From the NCBI RefSeq assembly GCF_963662255.1, contig NC_085080.1, forward strand, positions 310,001 through 374,000: DNA of 64,000 nucleotides, written 5' to 3'. The notes below the pieces were generated by a model. That model worked only from the letters and a program-made list of their open reading frames with translations. It was not told the DNA's origin and searched no databases. This document shows positions 12,375 to 25,800 of the stretch, piece after piece (the first letter of the stretch is position 1; every line of letters starts with the position of its first letter). Made by a program: the position numbers and the translations under genes. Source of the DNA: Cinclus cinclus (lineage: Eukaryota; Chordata; Aves; Passeriformes; Cinclidae).

Positions 12375-12425
12375 ACAGACACAAACAGACACACACACAC
12401 AGACACACACACACACACACACAGA
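12254..12425. repeat. (CA)n / (ACACAG)n microsatellite
   Basis: A nearly pure CA dinucleotide tract is interrupted by CAGACA variants. Looser CACA-rich sequence continues to about 12810. Long open frames of alternating Thr-His or Val-Cys on either strand are artefacts of this repeat. Confidence 0.95.
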
Positions 12426-12829
12426 CCCCAGGAGCACACACCCATGCACACCAAACCCATGCACACCAGCACATACGTGGTACTCAGACACCCACCTACA
12501 CACAGCCTCCACTAACGCACACATGCCTACAAGCACAAGACCTGTTGTACTTGAGAGCTCGTGCACACTCATACGTGCAGTGTCATTAACATACAGATGT
12601 CCCACACAGAGCCATGCTCACCCCTGCAGAGCTGTGCACACCTACAAGCACAGAGCTGTGCACAGACTCAACACACGTGTACACAGAAGAGCACAGATGT
12701 GCACAGTGCTGTGCACACTGCACACACGTACACTGTACAAAGTAGGACGGGTGCACTTACATCTGGACACACTAGAAAATATAAGTGTGTGCAGTTCTGC
12801 ACACTGACACACGTGTGCCCAACACTGTT

Positions 12830-14915
12830 CTAGAGCCCTCCTGGCTCCAACCCCCATGTGGGTCTCTCTGTGGGATCATGACACAGTGGGGATGGGGACA
12901 GGAGAGGGGAGTATGGGTGGGATATTGTGGCAGGCTTCATGCCTACAATTAGTTAAAATATGTCACTACAAGTTCTTCGATCCCCCAAACCTCCCCCCCA
13001 CACATACAGGCAGATAGGTCCTGCATTCCTGAACCCTGTCTTTGGGGACAATTTCTTGGTTATTTCCCTCTGGCAAGGGTCACTTGGGCGGGGGGGGTCG
13101 GGAGGGGGGGTGGGGACAATGGGATGGTTCCTCTCCCCTGATTGTCTTAGGGACAGCCAACCCTCTTCCTTTCTTCATTTCACTCTTTGCAGTGCTCTGC
13201 CCACCATCATTTGCATTTAATGAAGAAACAAAGGCAACCTAGAAATCTCCCTTCCAGGGCAAAACAACACACAGAGAATCTGTGCTGGAAAGAGAAAGCC
13301 AGTGGTGGACAGTGAGCTCACTGTGCACAAACAGGAAAGGCCAGGCCAGTGCCAACATCAGATGAGTCACATCCAGTGCTTGCCACCCTCCCAGGCAATA
13401 TTCAACCACTCAGCCTCACAGACCTGTGTTCTAGTACTCCCAGTGGTGTCCTGGAAAGAGAATGGTGGCACATCTACTGCCTGCTACCCCCCTCTAGGCA
13501 ATATTCAACTGTTTGGCTCACAAACTAATCTTCGAGCTCTCTTAGTGGGCTTAGCAGAGCCACTTCCTACTGGTGGGGGCTTGACTAGCTGGAAGGGGAG
13601 GATTAGAAAGATTTCTTGAGGATCACTGCCAGTGCACAGCACACATGGCATCCCTCAGCCTGTACATCATCATGGCATGTAGGGGTAGGAAACAACAGCA
13701 GCCCTACCCCACTGCTCCAGAAGCCAAAATCCCCATGCAAGCATTTAGTTATGGCCTTCTTAGAGAACCACATTTCACCCAAATCTTCCCCTCTGCAGCA
13801 GCTCATTCCCACAGGAACGGGCAGAGCAGATGGGGTTTGTACATGGGCTGGCTTCCATTCCAGTCTTTGCCCTGGAGCTAGCACGGCAGTAGCGGGGCTC
13901 TGGTGAACCTTCTCCTCCTCCCATGTGGGCTCTAACCCAGCTGCCAGAACTCAAAGTTCACAGAGCACTTCTTCTGGGCTTTGAGCACTGGCCACGGGAG
14001 GAGAAGGTGCAACTCCAAAGGCAGCAGTTCCCCGGCCCAGCTCCTGCCATGCCAGTGGGGCTGTTCCATGGCTCAGGTGAGGAAGGGAAGGGCAAGTTCA
14101 GGTGGCAGTAGCTCATTTCCGAGGGAAAGAGAGAAAGGTAATGTATTCATTTTGAAATCACTGCACTCAAGTGATGCTGTTAACCTGAATCTTATCTTGA
14201 AAGAGAAGTAGCACCTGCTCCTGTTAAATCTGGGTGGAGAACAACAGTAACACTTGATATGGTAAGCAGTTAAATTATCTGAGGGAAAGTGTACAGCAAA
14301 ACTTAGTGTTCACAGAGAGAGAGAAAAAGGCAGGAGGTGGCAAAAGGGAGCAGGAAGACAAAGCACACCCCAAGCCAGTGTTTATTCTCTCAAATCCAGG
14401 ATTTTCTGTTTGTATGGAATGGGGCACAAAGTAGCTTTCCCTTGAGATTCAGGACTGAGAGGCCAGAGCTAGAAAGTTTGTTCAGTGTGAAATCCCCTCT
14501 CCCAGATCTGCACCGGGGTTCTTCCTTTAGCTTTTACACGGGTGTTTAAAACCTGACGCATCTATTCCTCATGTGACCCATCCCACGGCCAGTATACATA
14601 GTCGGACTTAATTTCTCTCTTAATCTATCCTATTATACAATACTGTACCATCTTAAATTCTTTGGTGTTGGAGTCATGTTTCCACCGGGCTAGTTTTCTT
14701 CCCAGGAGGCTATTTAGACGTATATCTGTTGATATCTCTTCTTTTCTTTGTCCCCTTCGGGATTCCTTCCTTGCTCTTGGGATAATTGATAAAAGATTTG
14801 TGTTAATCATAAAAGCATCGGGGTTTCTAGAAATCAGAATACTTAGGTCTGAAATGAAGCATGGACATTAGATAGAGAAAAATATATATGATGAAATCAT
14901 TGTGTTTAAATCCTC
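12830..14915. other. non-coding, unassigned
   Basis: No convincing exon, LTR or RNA gene is visible. A G-rich stretch lies at 13085-13120. Two similar segments, each with CAATATTCAAC after CCTCC(C)AGG or CCTCTAGG, lie at about 13390-13410 and 13493-13511 and suggest a small internal duplication. Confidence 0.4.
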
Positions 14916-15339
14916 TGTTATGAATATTGGGTTTTTTTCAGTAAATTGTATTTGATACCAGTTTGTAAACTGGGGGTTTCCCACGGCCTGAAAGATATTG
15001 CAAAATCAGATTTCCTGCCTTTGTATAATCAGTTGCAACCTGAAAGATTTTGCGATACCAGATTTCCTGCCTTGGTGTAATCAATCCCAACCTATCTGTT
15101 AAGACCAGATCCCCCCATGTCTACTGTCCCTTATCTACCAAGACCACATGGCTGCTTGACAAACTGTCTGGAGACTACAAGGAAAACCATCCTATAAAAA
15201 GGAGCTGCAAACCAAGGTTCGACGGAGCGTGGAGTGGGCGGTGACTCCTCACGTTCCCCAGCGCTGCGTGCTCCGTCTATATCAAATAAAGCAACTTAAA
15301 TTTTGCTAAATATCGAGACTTTGTTTCTCATTTATAACA
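14916..15339 (+). repeat. solo LTR
   Basis: The block begins TGTTATGAATATTGGG and ends ...TTATAACA (TG...CA). It contains a TATA-like CTATAAAAAGG at about 15191 and an AATAAA signal at about 15284, in the order expected for U3-R-U5. Its R-U5 region is repeated in inverted orientation at about 29010-29170. No retroviral genes adjoin it. I found no clear target-site duplication. Confidence 0.7.
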
Positions 15340-15808
15340 CTCTTAGTCCCATTCTTCGTGCCAATCACTGGTTCTCACAACAAAAGCCTGCCTTCCTGAC
15401 AGCCCATTACAGGTCCTCGCAAGAAAAGCTTGCCTTCCCAATCAGCTAGAAGGAAAAAGAAGGGGAAAGCAAGGAAGGGAAACGAATGAAAGGAGAAGAA
15501 AAAAATAAAAAGGCTTTATGTTCCTCTTGAGAAGTAAAAGCAATTTGCCGACGATCCAGGGACCCCCGTTCCACCGGGGGGGTTCCGCCGTTCCTCTCCT
15601 CCTCGGCTGGGCGCCCCGGTCCCACGGCTTTACGCCGGCGGGTATTACAGGGGAACCGGTACAGCCCGGCACCCTCCCCCTTCCCGGTGCCTTTTGGCTT
15701 CTTAGCCTGGGGCAGCTGCCGAAAAGCCCCTCCCTGACGTGGGCTCTTGCGGCCTCGCGTTGTTTTTTTATGGCGGCGGATACTGCAGGGAACCCGGCAC
15801 AGTCCGGA
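15340..15808. other. GC-rich stretch interrupted by the next LTR
   Basis: A CpG-rich stretch (about 15540-15800) continues in character on the far side of the LTR at 15809-16330. This suggests one CpG-rich promoter-like region split by the insertion. I cannot name a gene for it. Confidence 0.4.
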
Positions 15809-16330
15809 TGGTAGCGTAGGGTTAAAATGTTTCTAAAATCGTGGGAATTTTATACAATGATTCGGGGGTAGAAAGAAAGGTTGGGTCTGGTAGGCCTGAG
15901 AAAGGGAACTAGGCCCTGGGAACGAATTAGACCACGTGAAACTGCATCTGCGTAATCATCATATGATAAATGATATGATTGCTAAATGTAATGATTGTTT
16001 GGTAATTGAATATAATTATTGTTTAATTGTAGAAAGAATCGTGTGAAACGATGTAATCGTACAAGAATCATGAGAAAGGATGTTTGGGGGACCTGATGAA
16101 AATGACAAGAATTCATGCTTGGATAAGATCAATGTATACAATAGACATAATAAGAATTTATTTATCATTTCATAATTAATATGTCGTTTAATAACGAAAA
16201 GGGTATGAAAACATGTCCATCTCGAATCCGTGCCGGAGTGAGACTTGGGTTTGTACCCCTGATTGCCAGAGCTCTTCAATAAAAGCACCTGCATATATTC
16301 ACCCTGTGACTGTGTGTTTCAAGGCTAACA
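15809..16330 (+). repeat. solo LTR with 4-bp target-site duplication
   Basis: The block runs from TGGTAGCGTAGGG to ...AGGCTAACA (TG...CA). It is flanked by CGGA on both sides (15805-15808 and 16331-16334). It has an AATAAA signal at about 16279 near its 3' end and a long AT-rich U3. There is no internal retroviral sequence. The 4-bp duplication fits gammaretrovirus-like integration. Confidence 0.65.
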
Positions 16331-17795
16331 CGGATGTCCCCAGGTCAGCCCCGCTCTTCAGCGGCGCCACGCTCGGACCACGCCCGGCGCCGCCGGCCCC
16401 CAGCCCGGTGCTCCGCGGCTCCGCCCGCTCCGATCCCCGCTCGGCGCGGCGGCGGCTTTATGCCGGGGGTCCCAGAGAAGGCCCTGACTCGAGACCTTGG
16501 ACAGTGCCGTCAGCAACTTTAACGGGGTTGGCAAGCTCCGCGGTTCCTGAGACCCCTCCCGCACACCCAGGCTGGTTCTCCACCCTCGGCGACGCTGTCC
16601 ACGCCGCCTCCGGCTTGGCGAATGCCGGGAGTTACTGCGCTGGGTTTGATGGCCGCCACTCAGCGCTTTCGGCCGCTCTGGCAGCCAGAAACACAGCAGC
16701 AATATCCAGGAGCTGTCCCTTCCTAGTCCACGGCTTTGAGGATGCTGTGGCGGTGCCACAGGAGAAGACCCTTGGTGTTGTGCTGGAAGAAGTTCCTCCA
16801 GAAGAAAAGGTGGTGTTCCTAGGTGCAGGGAACTCTGTGGCATCAGCAGTGGAGGAGCAGGATGAGGACAATGTCCAGTCTTGGGATATTTCTGCAAGAG
16901 CCTTCACCCCTGCCAGAGCCTCGGTGAGAGCTGGCAGAGTGCAGAGGGAGGCAGCCCTTTGGACAGGCGGCCCTGCTCCCTCAGAGCCATGGCTGTGAGA
17001 CAAACAGCCTCATCCCTGAGGATGCAGATGGGCAGGAAATGCCTGGAAGTAAAATGGGCAGCCCAGCCGTGTCCAAGAAGCTGTTCCCAGAGGCAAGTGT
17101 CCCAGTAGGAAGTGTTCTGGAGCCACTCGTGTTCAGCCTACAGTCAGTTCCCAGAACGCTGTCCCTGTTCCAGTGGGGAAACCCCCATGCTTTGCAGCAG
17201 GAAAGATTCACAGGAAACCAAGGAAGCTTTCCCATCTGCAGGAAGCTCCCCCCACTCTACCAGTCAGATAGCCTCTGACTACCAGGAATGTGTTTATAGA
17301 TCAAGATCTGATCATTTTAGGAGCCTTAACGTTAAATAAATTAGGATTTTCTCAGAGAACTGTCTGAATGTTCCCACTGTTTTGGATTTGACTGGGCTTC
17401 CTTTCTTCCCAGAAAGTGGCACAGTGGTGGGATTGGATGCAGGATGGGAATGCTGTGTATGACAGGTAGAGAATTTGGTTGTTGCTAAGCAAGGCTTGTC
17501 CTTCTCAAGGACTCTGCAGGGTCCTAGAAGCCACTCAATATCCCCATGCTCTGCCATGAAGGAGGTGACAAAGAGCCTGGAGGGAGCATGTCCAGGAGAG
17601 CAGAACGGACTGGAAAGAAGGATATTCTAGGTGCTGGGAGCACCTGTATGTCGGCCCAGCCAGCTCCTGCCGGCTTTTGGTGGTGCCTGAGCAGGGCTGC
17701 AACGATGACAGGGACATCCTGCAGCAACATCCCCCTCTCCATCTGGGCGTGCGCTCAGTCCCAAAGCTCACCCTGATCCTGATCTCAAGCTCACT
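16331..17795. other. CpG-rich then unassigned; contains the end of a 261-codon open frame
   Basis: A plus-strand frame (16213-16998) starts inside the LTR and stays open through the CpG-rich region. It contains a protein-like acidic stretch near its end (EEQDEDNVQSWDIS). The ATG lying in an LTR and the high GC content make the frame suspect. A first exon of an unrecognised or dead gene is possible. Confidence 0.3.
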
Positions 17796-18245
17796 CCATG
17801 TTGAGACACACTCACACTCCTGGATTTAATCTCATCCCAGTGCCAGACTGGTGCAGCCCCAGAGCCAATCTCAAGGCCAGGCCTAAGGCAAATGGCACAT
17901 TTAGCCTTAGTCCCAGTTCCAACTCTAATCTAAAACCCAGCCCTAACAGCCAAGTCCAGCCCCAATTCCAGCTCCTTGCCTAATGCTCCGCCCTAAAACA
18001 AATTCCGCGTTTAGCCCTAAGCACAAAGCCAGCCCCAATTGCAACTCTAAGCCCAAGACCAATGGCAATTTCAAGCCCTAAATGCAGTTTGGAGTGCCAG
18101 CCCACACTCCAATGGCAGCTTTAACTCCAACTCCCAAAGTCAGCCCCAGTTCCTGCCCTAAGGCCAGCACCGTTCTTGGACCTAAGCCCAAAGGCAGCTC
18201 CAGTTGCGCTCCTTAGCCCAAGCCCAGCTCTAAGCTCAAAGCCAC
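17795..18245. repeat. degenerate tandem repeat rich in CCTAA/CCCAAG
   Basis: A chain of irregular units of roughly 20-30 bp such as 'cctaagcccaaaggcagctc' covers about 450 bp. It is low-complexity and non-coding. Confidence 0.6.
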
Positions 18246-18246
18246 T

Positions 18247-18590
18247 GTGATAAATATATTACAGTGTTGGCTTTGCAATTGTTAGAGTGAACACTATGGT
18301 TTTTAACACTGGCTTTTATAAAAGAAGTTTTGCTGAAGTTTGGAGATCTTTTAATGAGAATGTTGTGTTGTGATGTTTGTGAAGGTGTTGTTTTGTTAAC
18401 GTTACCCAATGAAGGAGTAGGAACTTGTTGAATGTATTGACAAGTAACAAATCATCAGGACTGGGTCAACTACACATGCCTGAAAAAGGTGGGAGGGGGA
18501 GAAACTGTGCAAAAATGTTTGAATATGTAGAACCTTTTGTAAATATTTTTGTTGGGCTTGTGCAATACCCGGGAGAGCAGGGGTAGTTTC
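18247..18590 (+). repeat. possible LTR fragment
   Basis: The block begins TGTGATAAATATATTACAG and is AT-rich, ending near a CpG-rich promoter. It has the look of an avian LTR, but I could not find a matching 3' end or a target duplication, so this is tentative. Confidence 0.3.
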
Positions 18591-18594
18591 TGCC

Positions 18595-19080
18595 CCGCCC
18601 CTCGCTACGATTGGCCGATTGTGCCGTCACTCCTCGTTCTGCCGCGCTGATTGGGCAGAGCGGGGAGAAGCCCGGCCCCGGTGCCGCCCCCAGAGCGCCC
18701 CTGGCGGAGCTAAGGCGCCATTGCCGGAGCGTGTGTGCGGGCCCGGGAGCGGCGGCGGCGGAGCTCGGAGGCGGCCCCAGCGCAGGTGGGAGCCGCGCTC
18801 GGTTCTGCGGGGGCTCGGGGCTCGCTGCGGGCGGAGGGGGCGGCGGGGGGCTCTGTCGGGTTCGTTGTCCCGTGCCCGGCCCGTGTTGCCCCTGGGCTGG
18901 GGGCGCTGCGGGAGCGGCTGCCCGCGGTCTCCTTCCCGCTGGGAGCTCGGCCGGAGCCGGTGCCGGAGCAGCGCCGGCTCGTCCCGGTTCCTGTGGGCAG
19001 GACACAGGTGGCTGCCCTGTCCCCGGGACCCTGCGCTGGGGCCGCCTCACCGAGCTCCGGCCGCCGCTGAACAACAGTCC
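18595..19080 (+). promoter_or_regulatory. CpG island, probable promoter and first exon
   Basis: This is a dense CpG region with inverted CCAAT boxes (GATTGG at about 18610 and 18649) and a candidate donor GCGCAG|GTGGGA at about 18786. The first 200 bp reappear inverted at 28140-28330, next to a zinc-finger remnant. It may therefore be a ZNF-type promoter. No coding exon could be linked to it. Confidence 0.5.
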
Positions 19081-19089
19081 ACGTCAATT

Positions 19090-19880
19090 AGTGCCATTTT
19101 CTGGAAGTGATCATCTCTTATCTACAAGTCCCTGACCCTGTTTCCTCGCATTGCTCGGGGCAGCTGAGTCACAGGGGGAGAAGGAAGGAACACAAGGGTG
19201 TTGAGGTTTTAAGAGACTTTTTATTCAAAAACCTGCCATAACAAACAGGCTCTCCTAATGACCCTAACTAACTAGCAGTCCTAACTACCCTACCTAACTA
19301 GACCTAACTACTGTCACAAAAAGCTGTTCTCAGATGTTTCATCTCCTCTGCTGCACCCGCCGTTGCTTTGCTGCAGTGATCAGAGGGGTCAGGCTGGAGA
19401 GAGGCTTGGCTGATGATAAAAATGGGTGCTGTCCAAAGGATAAAAAAGAAAGAAATGAACCATTACTTTCTAGAGTCAAGTTCCTGGACAAAGGGGAATG
19501 GTTTGAAACTCAAGAGAGGGAAGCAGGCTCAGATTGGGTCGAAGGAAGAATTCTTTTATCAGGAGACTGGGGAAACACTGACAGAGGGTGCCCGGAGATG
19601 TGGGAGGTGCCTCCTCCCTGGAAGCATCCAAACTCAGGTCAGACAGGGCTCTGAGCCACCTGAGCCACTTGAAGATGTCCCTGCTCTGTGGGTTTAGCAG
19701 GTGCAGATGACCTCGAAAGGACCCTGCCAGCCCAAAGCAGGCGAGGGTTCTGCTTGCTTTGCTCGTGAAAAGCAGCGAGACTGGAGATTGGCGGAGGGGG
19801 GGCCCCCCAAGAAAACCCCTCCCTCCCTCCCTCCCTCCCTCCCTCGTGCTGCTGTTTCCCCTGCAGCCGCTTCGCATTCA
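19090..19880. other. region 3' of the PAK3-like gene, with small simple repeats
   Basis: It holds a CCTAACTA-rich stretch at about 19255-19312 and a (CCCT)n tract at about 19817-19845. The terminal PAK exon would be expected here on the minus strand, but no match to the usual C-terminal motif is visible. Confidence 0.5.
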
Positions 19881-19881
19881 C

Positions 19882-22800
19882 CTGCAGCAGCTCCTGGGCA
19901 GAGAAGCGCCGCTCCTCGTCCGGCTCCAGGCTGCACTCGAGGAAGTCCCGCAGCAGAGCCGACAGGCGCCTGGGCTCCTGCAGCTGCGGGGTCCCGTTCT
20001 GCTGGATCAGAGCGCGAGCCTGCAGGAAAAGCAAACCCAGGGCTCTGCCGGCTTCCTTCACACCCACGAGTGCTCACATCGACCCTGGCTCCTCAGCCCC
20101 AGCTCCGGGGACAGTTTCCTCCCTGGCAGAGGCACTGCTCACGGCTCATTTTTCTATGCCAGCCAAAACCCCAAACCCTGATGCAGCCGCAGCCGTTGCA
20201 ACATCCAAATGATCTTGCCTTGAGAGCCAGTTTCGTTGGCTGACGTTATTAGTAGGAACTTGTATCAGAAATAGCACATTTTTGCTTCTCCAAATACCAG
20301 CTTTACGGGCCATTTCCAAGAGCCAGCGTGGCCCGCATGTGTTATATCAAAGGATTCTTACATCAAACACATGTCTGCAGTGCCACTGACCCTGAAGTAA
20401 ATGCATTCCTGATGCCCCATCCCGGAAACTGCCAGGCAAGGAACAGGAGGTTTGGGTTGCTGAAAGCTCCGGCTTGATGACAGAGAAAGCAGCTCGAACC
20501 AGGAAGGAAATATGTTGGACTAGGGGTGTGGTAAGCAATGGTCTTCATGTTTTAGACAAGTTTCCCAGTGAGAAAAATCAGGGGGGAGTTGATCTGGCTC
20601 TTTTAGAAAGTCCTTCAGAAAACTTGTAGGGTTTGGGGGTGGATTTTGGGGTTGGTTTGGGGTTTTTCTGCAAGATAACATTAGAGCTGATACACTGGCT
20701 TTGCGTTTTCAGGTCATCCTCACAGACGGAAGAGCTGCAACAACTTAAAACCCAAAGCAAATTGTTGCTGGAGACTGCCGAATGTTCATCTGTGCTCAGG
20801 CTCGAGTCCTCTGGGAGTTCCCTTCCCAATGTGCAGAAACCTCCAGCTGCTCCTCCCAGTGCAGGGCCACCCTGTGCTCACAGGCCTCTGCAAACACTGG
20901 AGAATTTGCCTCTTACCATAGCCCCTGTTTGCTTGAAGTAAGGAGGTTCTCCTTCCACCATCTCGATGGTCACAATACCAAAAGACCAGATGTCCACCTT
21001 GGGGCCATAAGGAGAACTGGTCACAACTTCTGGGGCCATCCAGTGAGCAGTGCCCACCATGGAGCTGCACTGGTCCTGCTCAGGGCCGAGCTGAGCGCAG
21101 AGGCCAAAATCAGCTGAGGACAGAAACAAACACTGTCAAAGACAGCTGGAATGAGGAAACCAAGCACAAAGATTCCCCACTCTCAGTCTGAGAATGCAGT
21201 ACTGAAGCCAGCTGGAAAAGTCCTCAGGGCTGTGGCCAAGGAATGATGGAACTGGACCCTTAAAGAAACCCTCAGCTTTCATGCAGTGGCTTTTACTGAT
21301 TCCCTTGAAGTTTAGATTCCAACTCCTGTCCCTCTGGAAGGGCCACACCTAGAGCAAAGCCACTCCTGACACCCTGCTCCTCTCCTGAGCTCTCTGTGCG
21401 GGGCAGCTGCTCTCAGCTGGCAGCAGCAGCCGGGCAGTGCCACCAAGCAGCACTTGTGGGGCTCTGGTTGTCACTGGGAAACAGCCTCAGACTCACACCC
21501 TGGGAGCACCGTGCCTGGCCAGGAGCACCCACCCAGTTTGACAGAGCCGTCCATTCCCAGGAGGATGTTGGAGGTCTTCAGATCTCTGTGGATCACCCGG
21601 TTGGAATGGAGGAAATCCAGGCCCTGCAGACACTGAGAGAGAACAAGAAACACAAGGGTAAAAATCAATGGCCAGAATACATCACACAAGAAAGGGCAGT
21701 TTGGAATTCTCCCGGCAGCAACTTTGCTGCGACAGGCCAGGAGACAGTGCAGACAAGCTCCAGGCAAATGGTTCAAGGCAAAGCTGAGAACAGCAAATCA
21801 ACTAAAAAAAAAGACAGACAGAGTATCACAACAGCAGGAAAGGGGCACAAGAACAGAGTAGAAGTGTAGTGAGACTGCAGGTCGTTCACTTCAGAGGCTC
21901 TTTCTTCTCCAGTTCATAAAAGCAACACGGAAACAAAGCCCTGAGCATGGAGCCACTCCTGTTCTCACACCCTGTTTGGAAGGACCATGGTGTCCAAGCC
22001 ACGGGAAGCAAAAGCAGGATCCCTCACCTCCCGACTGACAGCTGCCATCTCTCCTTCAGCCATGCGTGTCTGTGTGACAATGTCCTGCAAAGTTCCTCCA
22101 TCCATGTATTCCATCACTAGCCAGAGATCTTCATCAACAAGGAAGCTGGGAGAGGAAAACAGCGGCATGGAGGTGAATGTGCACTGCTCAACTCCCCCAT
22201 GGAAAAGCCTCAAGTGGAGTTGTGTTTCCAGGTCACTTGTCAATGAGAGTAGAATCAGACAGAGAGACATTCCTGCCAGCCTGCACAGGCCTTGGAATCT
22301 ACACAGTCTGAAGGAGAAGGAGACACCTGTGAGAAAGGAGATGCCTTAGATGGCAAGCAAGTGAAAAATGCAGTTTAGCAACAGCCCAGATCAATGTGGA
22401 ACCACAAGACTTGCCCCCAGCTGGTTCAGCGTCTGAACTCATCAGTTCCACCATTCCCTCCAGAACAAGGCAACACAACTTCCGGAGTTATCCAGGCAAG
22501 GAGGCTGTCCAGCACTTGGGACAAAAGTTATCAACTGTTTGGAAAACCTTGCACAAAGTGCCTTCACAAACTGGCAAGGCCATTGAAAAATGGGCAAATG
22601 AGGCACTTCTGGAAACCTGGGCTTCCTGGCATCTGCAGCAATGGAAACGAGTTGGAAAGAAGAAACCAAGGGAAATAATTTCTGCCATGGTTTATCAGCA
22701 CTTGTCATAAGACACAGCAAAGGGGGTCACCTTGAAGAAAAAAACAAACAAAAGCATGGAGGGAGTGAACTGCCAGGCTATTGTTTTGGGAAGATATGGC

Positions 22801-25800
22801 TGGGTCAGGCTTTTTCAGAACAGGCTACAGACCACAGATGAAAGATGAACGCAGGGTCCTTGCATGGCTTAAGAGCTGAAGCACTCACCTGTCCAAAGAG
22901 TTGACAATGTTGGGGTTCTTCTTGCCTTGCAGGACCAGGATCTCATTCACAGCTCGTTCCCTGTTCTGCTCTCCGAGACTCATTTTCTTTATGGCCACCT
23001 GAAGCGACATTGCAGACCTTTAACTGGAGGGGTCTGTGGCAGGAGACCACAGCAAACACGGAGCAAATATTTCTGGAGCAGCGGAGCCAGGCTGTGCCAA
23101 ACTGCCTTGGGATGGGACACCAGAGCTCAGCAAGTGCCGTTCCCACAGCCCATTTCTCTGCTCACTGTGGGCTGCTTACAGGACACGTGGCCAGAGACAT
23201 TTGGCCTTGTAAGCTCTGCAGAAATGGTCCCTCAGCTGTCAGCCTCAAAGCTCTAACAACATTTTCTGCACCTACAGTCTTCTCAAATGGCCTTAGTTTA
23301 CCACCACTCTGAAGATGATGATGACGATCATCAACATCATTATTATTATTAAACACATTTTGCAAGCAGGAGGTCATTCTGGTCCTGTGAAACAGAGCAA
23401 AACAGCCCAGAACCCTTTAGCAATTCTATGGGATTTGGTCATGATTTCAAATGCCACTGCTGTGTTTGGGGTTGCACCAGAAAGCAAACACACACATCCA
23501 TTGCTCACATGAATCCTGTCACAGGCTGTCACTGACACCAGACCCAAACACAACTGCAGGGTTTAGGAGAGAGCTTTGCTCTGGGCATTCATCTTCTCAT
23601 TTCCTCTCCCTCTCCCTCTCTCTCTGTGAGCAGCTGCAGTAGGACTAGAACCCCAAACTGAGCCCAAGCAGGATCTCTCCCTAATTAGGCCATGAGGTAT
23701 CCTTTGAAGATGAAAAGCAGGATGGAAAAACTGCTAAATAGCGTTCCTGTCCAAGGCTGGGATGCAGAGAAATTGGGCCTCAGTCTCCACCAGTTGACGC
23801 ATTCACGGTTTTAGACTTGAAGACCAAGCCAGCGTGTCCTGCTCTGACAGACACCACTGCCCTCCTTGCATTCCTTTGGGCACTTCAGAAGGACCAAGTC
23901 TGTCCCAGCTGTGTTCTGAAGGCTGACACTGCTCTGCCTTCAGAGGAGCAGCCTGAGCAGGAAAGCTCTGCTGGGCCCCCAAAGCTCCAGCCATAGCTCC
24001 GAGCAGAGGGGAGAGCCCTTGAGAGCTGCCAGACGTGCTGGACATGTTGGCACTGACCTCTCCTCCAGTGGCCCTGTCGAGTCCTTTATAAACAGTTCCG
24101 AAAGCCCTGGAGACAAAACAGCAGAGAAGAAAGAAGCAGTGCTTTAGGCCCTGGGAGTGAAAGCCAGCCCACACAGGAGATCTCTGCTGCCTGCAGCATT
24201 CACAAAACACCTGGGTGCATCGACCCTTCAAACACCAGAGCAGCAGCTGCCATGCAAGCTGTGCAAGAGAAAACTGAGGCCAACATGAAGGAAAAGGGAT
24301 GGAGCAAATCCCAAATGTCTACACTGAATTCTTTTAGTTCAAAACCTGAGGTGGGGGATGGGTGTCTAAAAACCTGGAAAATAATGCATTACATTCTTTT
24401 GCATTTCCTGCCTAAGACTTGCAGGATCCACAGGGGCCCTGCCATCAGGCAGGTGATGCATTTTCCTCTCGAGTGCAGCAGCTCTGTGTCTGTTACTGAA
24501 TGTATGGGGTTTACTACCTGTGCTGGGAAAAGCACTTCCTAGTTTTTCTTGAGAACTGCTTTCTAAGAGTCTGACTGGTGACCAGGTCACCACGTGAGTT
24601 GCTCTTTAAGGCAATCAAATTCCAGGCACTGAAGATCTTCCAGGTCCTGCTCCTTGCTGCAGGCGGGACACTGCCAGCCTCAGAGGCCTTTGACAGTGCC
24701 TTCTGACCACAGTTACCAATTTGGATTAGGACTGAGAGACAGCAGGATCATACCCCAGTGTCTGAAGGTCTCTCCTGACTTCTCACTTGATCCTGCACCA
24801 GCCAAATACCTGGCCCTGCTTGTGCATAAGTAACTGCCATGCACTTACCCTTGGCCAATCTGCCCCAGTTCCAGGTATTTCTCAGCAGGCTCCCCCACGC
24901 TCACCATGCTCCCTGAAAGAAACCACACGGAAGATGCTCCCTCCCAGATGGAGACCCTGCCCTGCAGCAGAGCCAGAATGCAGCCCCACTCCCTGGGGCC
25001 ATGAGCCCCTTGGTCTCAGCTGGGGAAGGACAGTAAATGACTCCGTGACATTCAGCTGCAGAGCAGCACGAGGTGCAGCTCATGCAGAGACACACGCACA
25101 GCACCCTGCTCTGGCACACAGGAACAGAACAGACGTACTCAGCTGCATCAGGCACCACTCCCCTCTCCCCTCTGGCTGCGAGGCTGTGCTGCTGTCAGAA
25201 TGTTCATCCCAGGATCCCACAGCAGAGGGAGGTTCAGTGTCCTCTTCCCAAGCAGAGGCAGGTTCTCCGTCCTCTTCCCAAAGAGCTGCAGGTTCTCCAT
25301 CCTCTTCCCAAAATGCTGCAGGTTGGCCATCATCCCACGCTGTGGGAGCTTTTCTATCCTCATCCCATTCCAGGGGACATCCACCATCCTCGTCGCACGC
25401 CGGGAGATGTCCGCTGTCCTTGTCCCACACTGCGGGAGCCTCACCGTTGTATTCCCAAACCACGGGGTGTTTGCCCTCATCCCCCAGAACAGCAGGAAGC
25501 TCACTGCTGTCTTCTTCCTCTCTGGAAGCAGAGGGAGCCAGAGGAGGCGCTGATGCAGCTTTTCCGCCCTGTGGACAGGCAGTAGTGTGAGGGACAGGAA
25601 GTTCTATCTCAGTTATCACCTTATTTATCCTCAGCTACTCATCCAGCTGCGCTATGCAGAAACAAAGTTCAGAGTTGTCCAAACTAACAATGGGCTAAAG
25701 TTGACATTGCCACTTATTGTTGGGAATTTGATATTTCACCGTGGCTAAGGCCAGTCTTCTACCTGCAAAACCAGGCTTGCAGCTCTTCTAAAACTCTTCA

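Noticed and set aside
12106..12807. Val-Cys and Thr-His rich open frames on both strands
   Set aside because: Artefacts of the CA repeat.
24787..25590. 267-codon plus-strand frame rich in Ser
   Set aside because: Antisense shadow of the PAK3-like repeat exon; the minus strand has the splice sites and homology.
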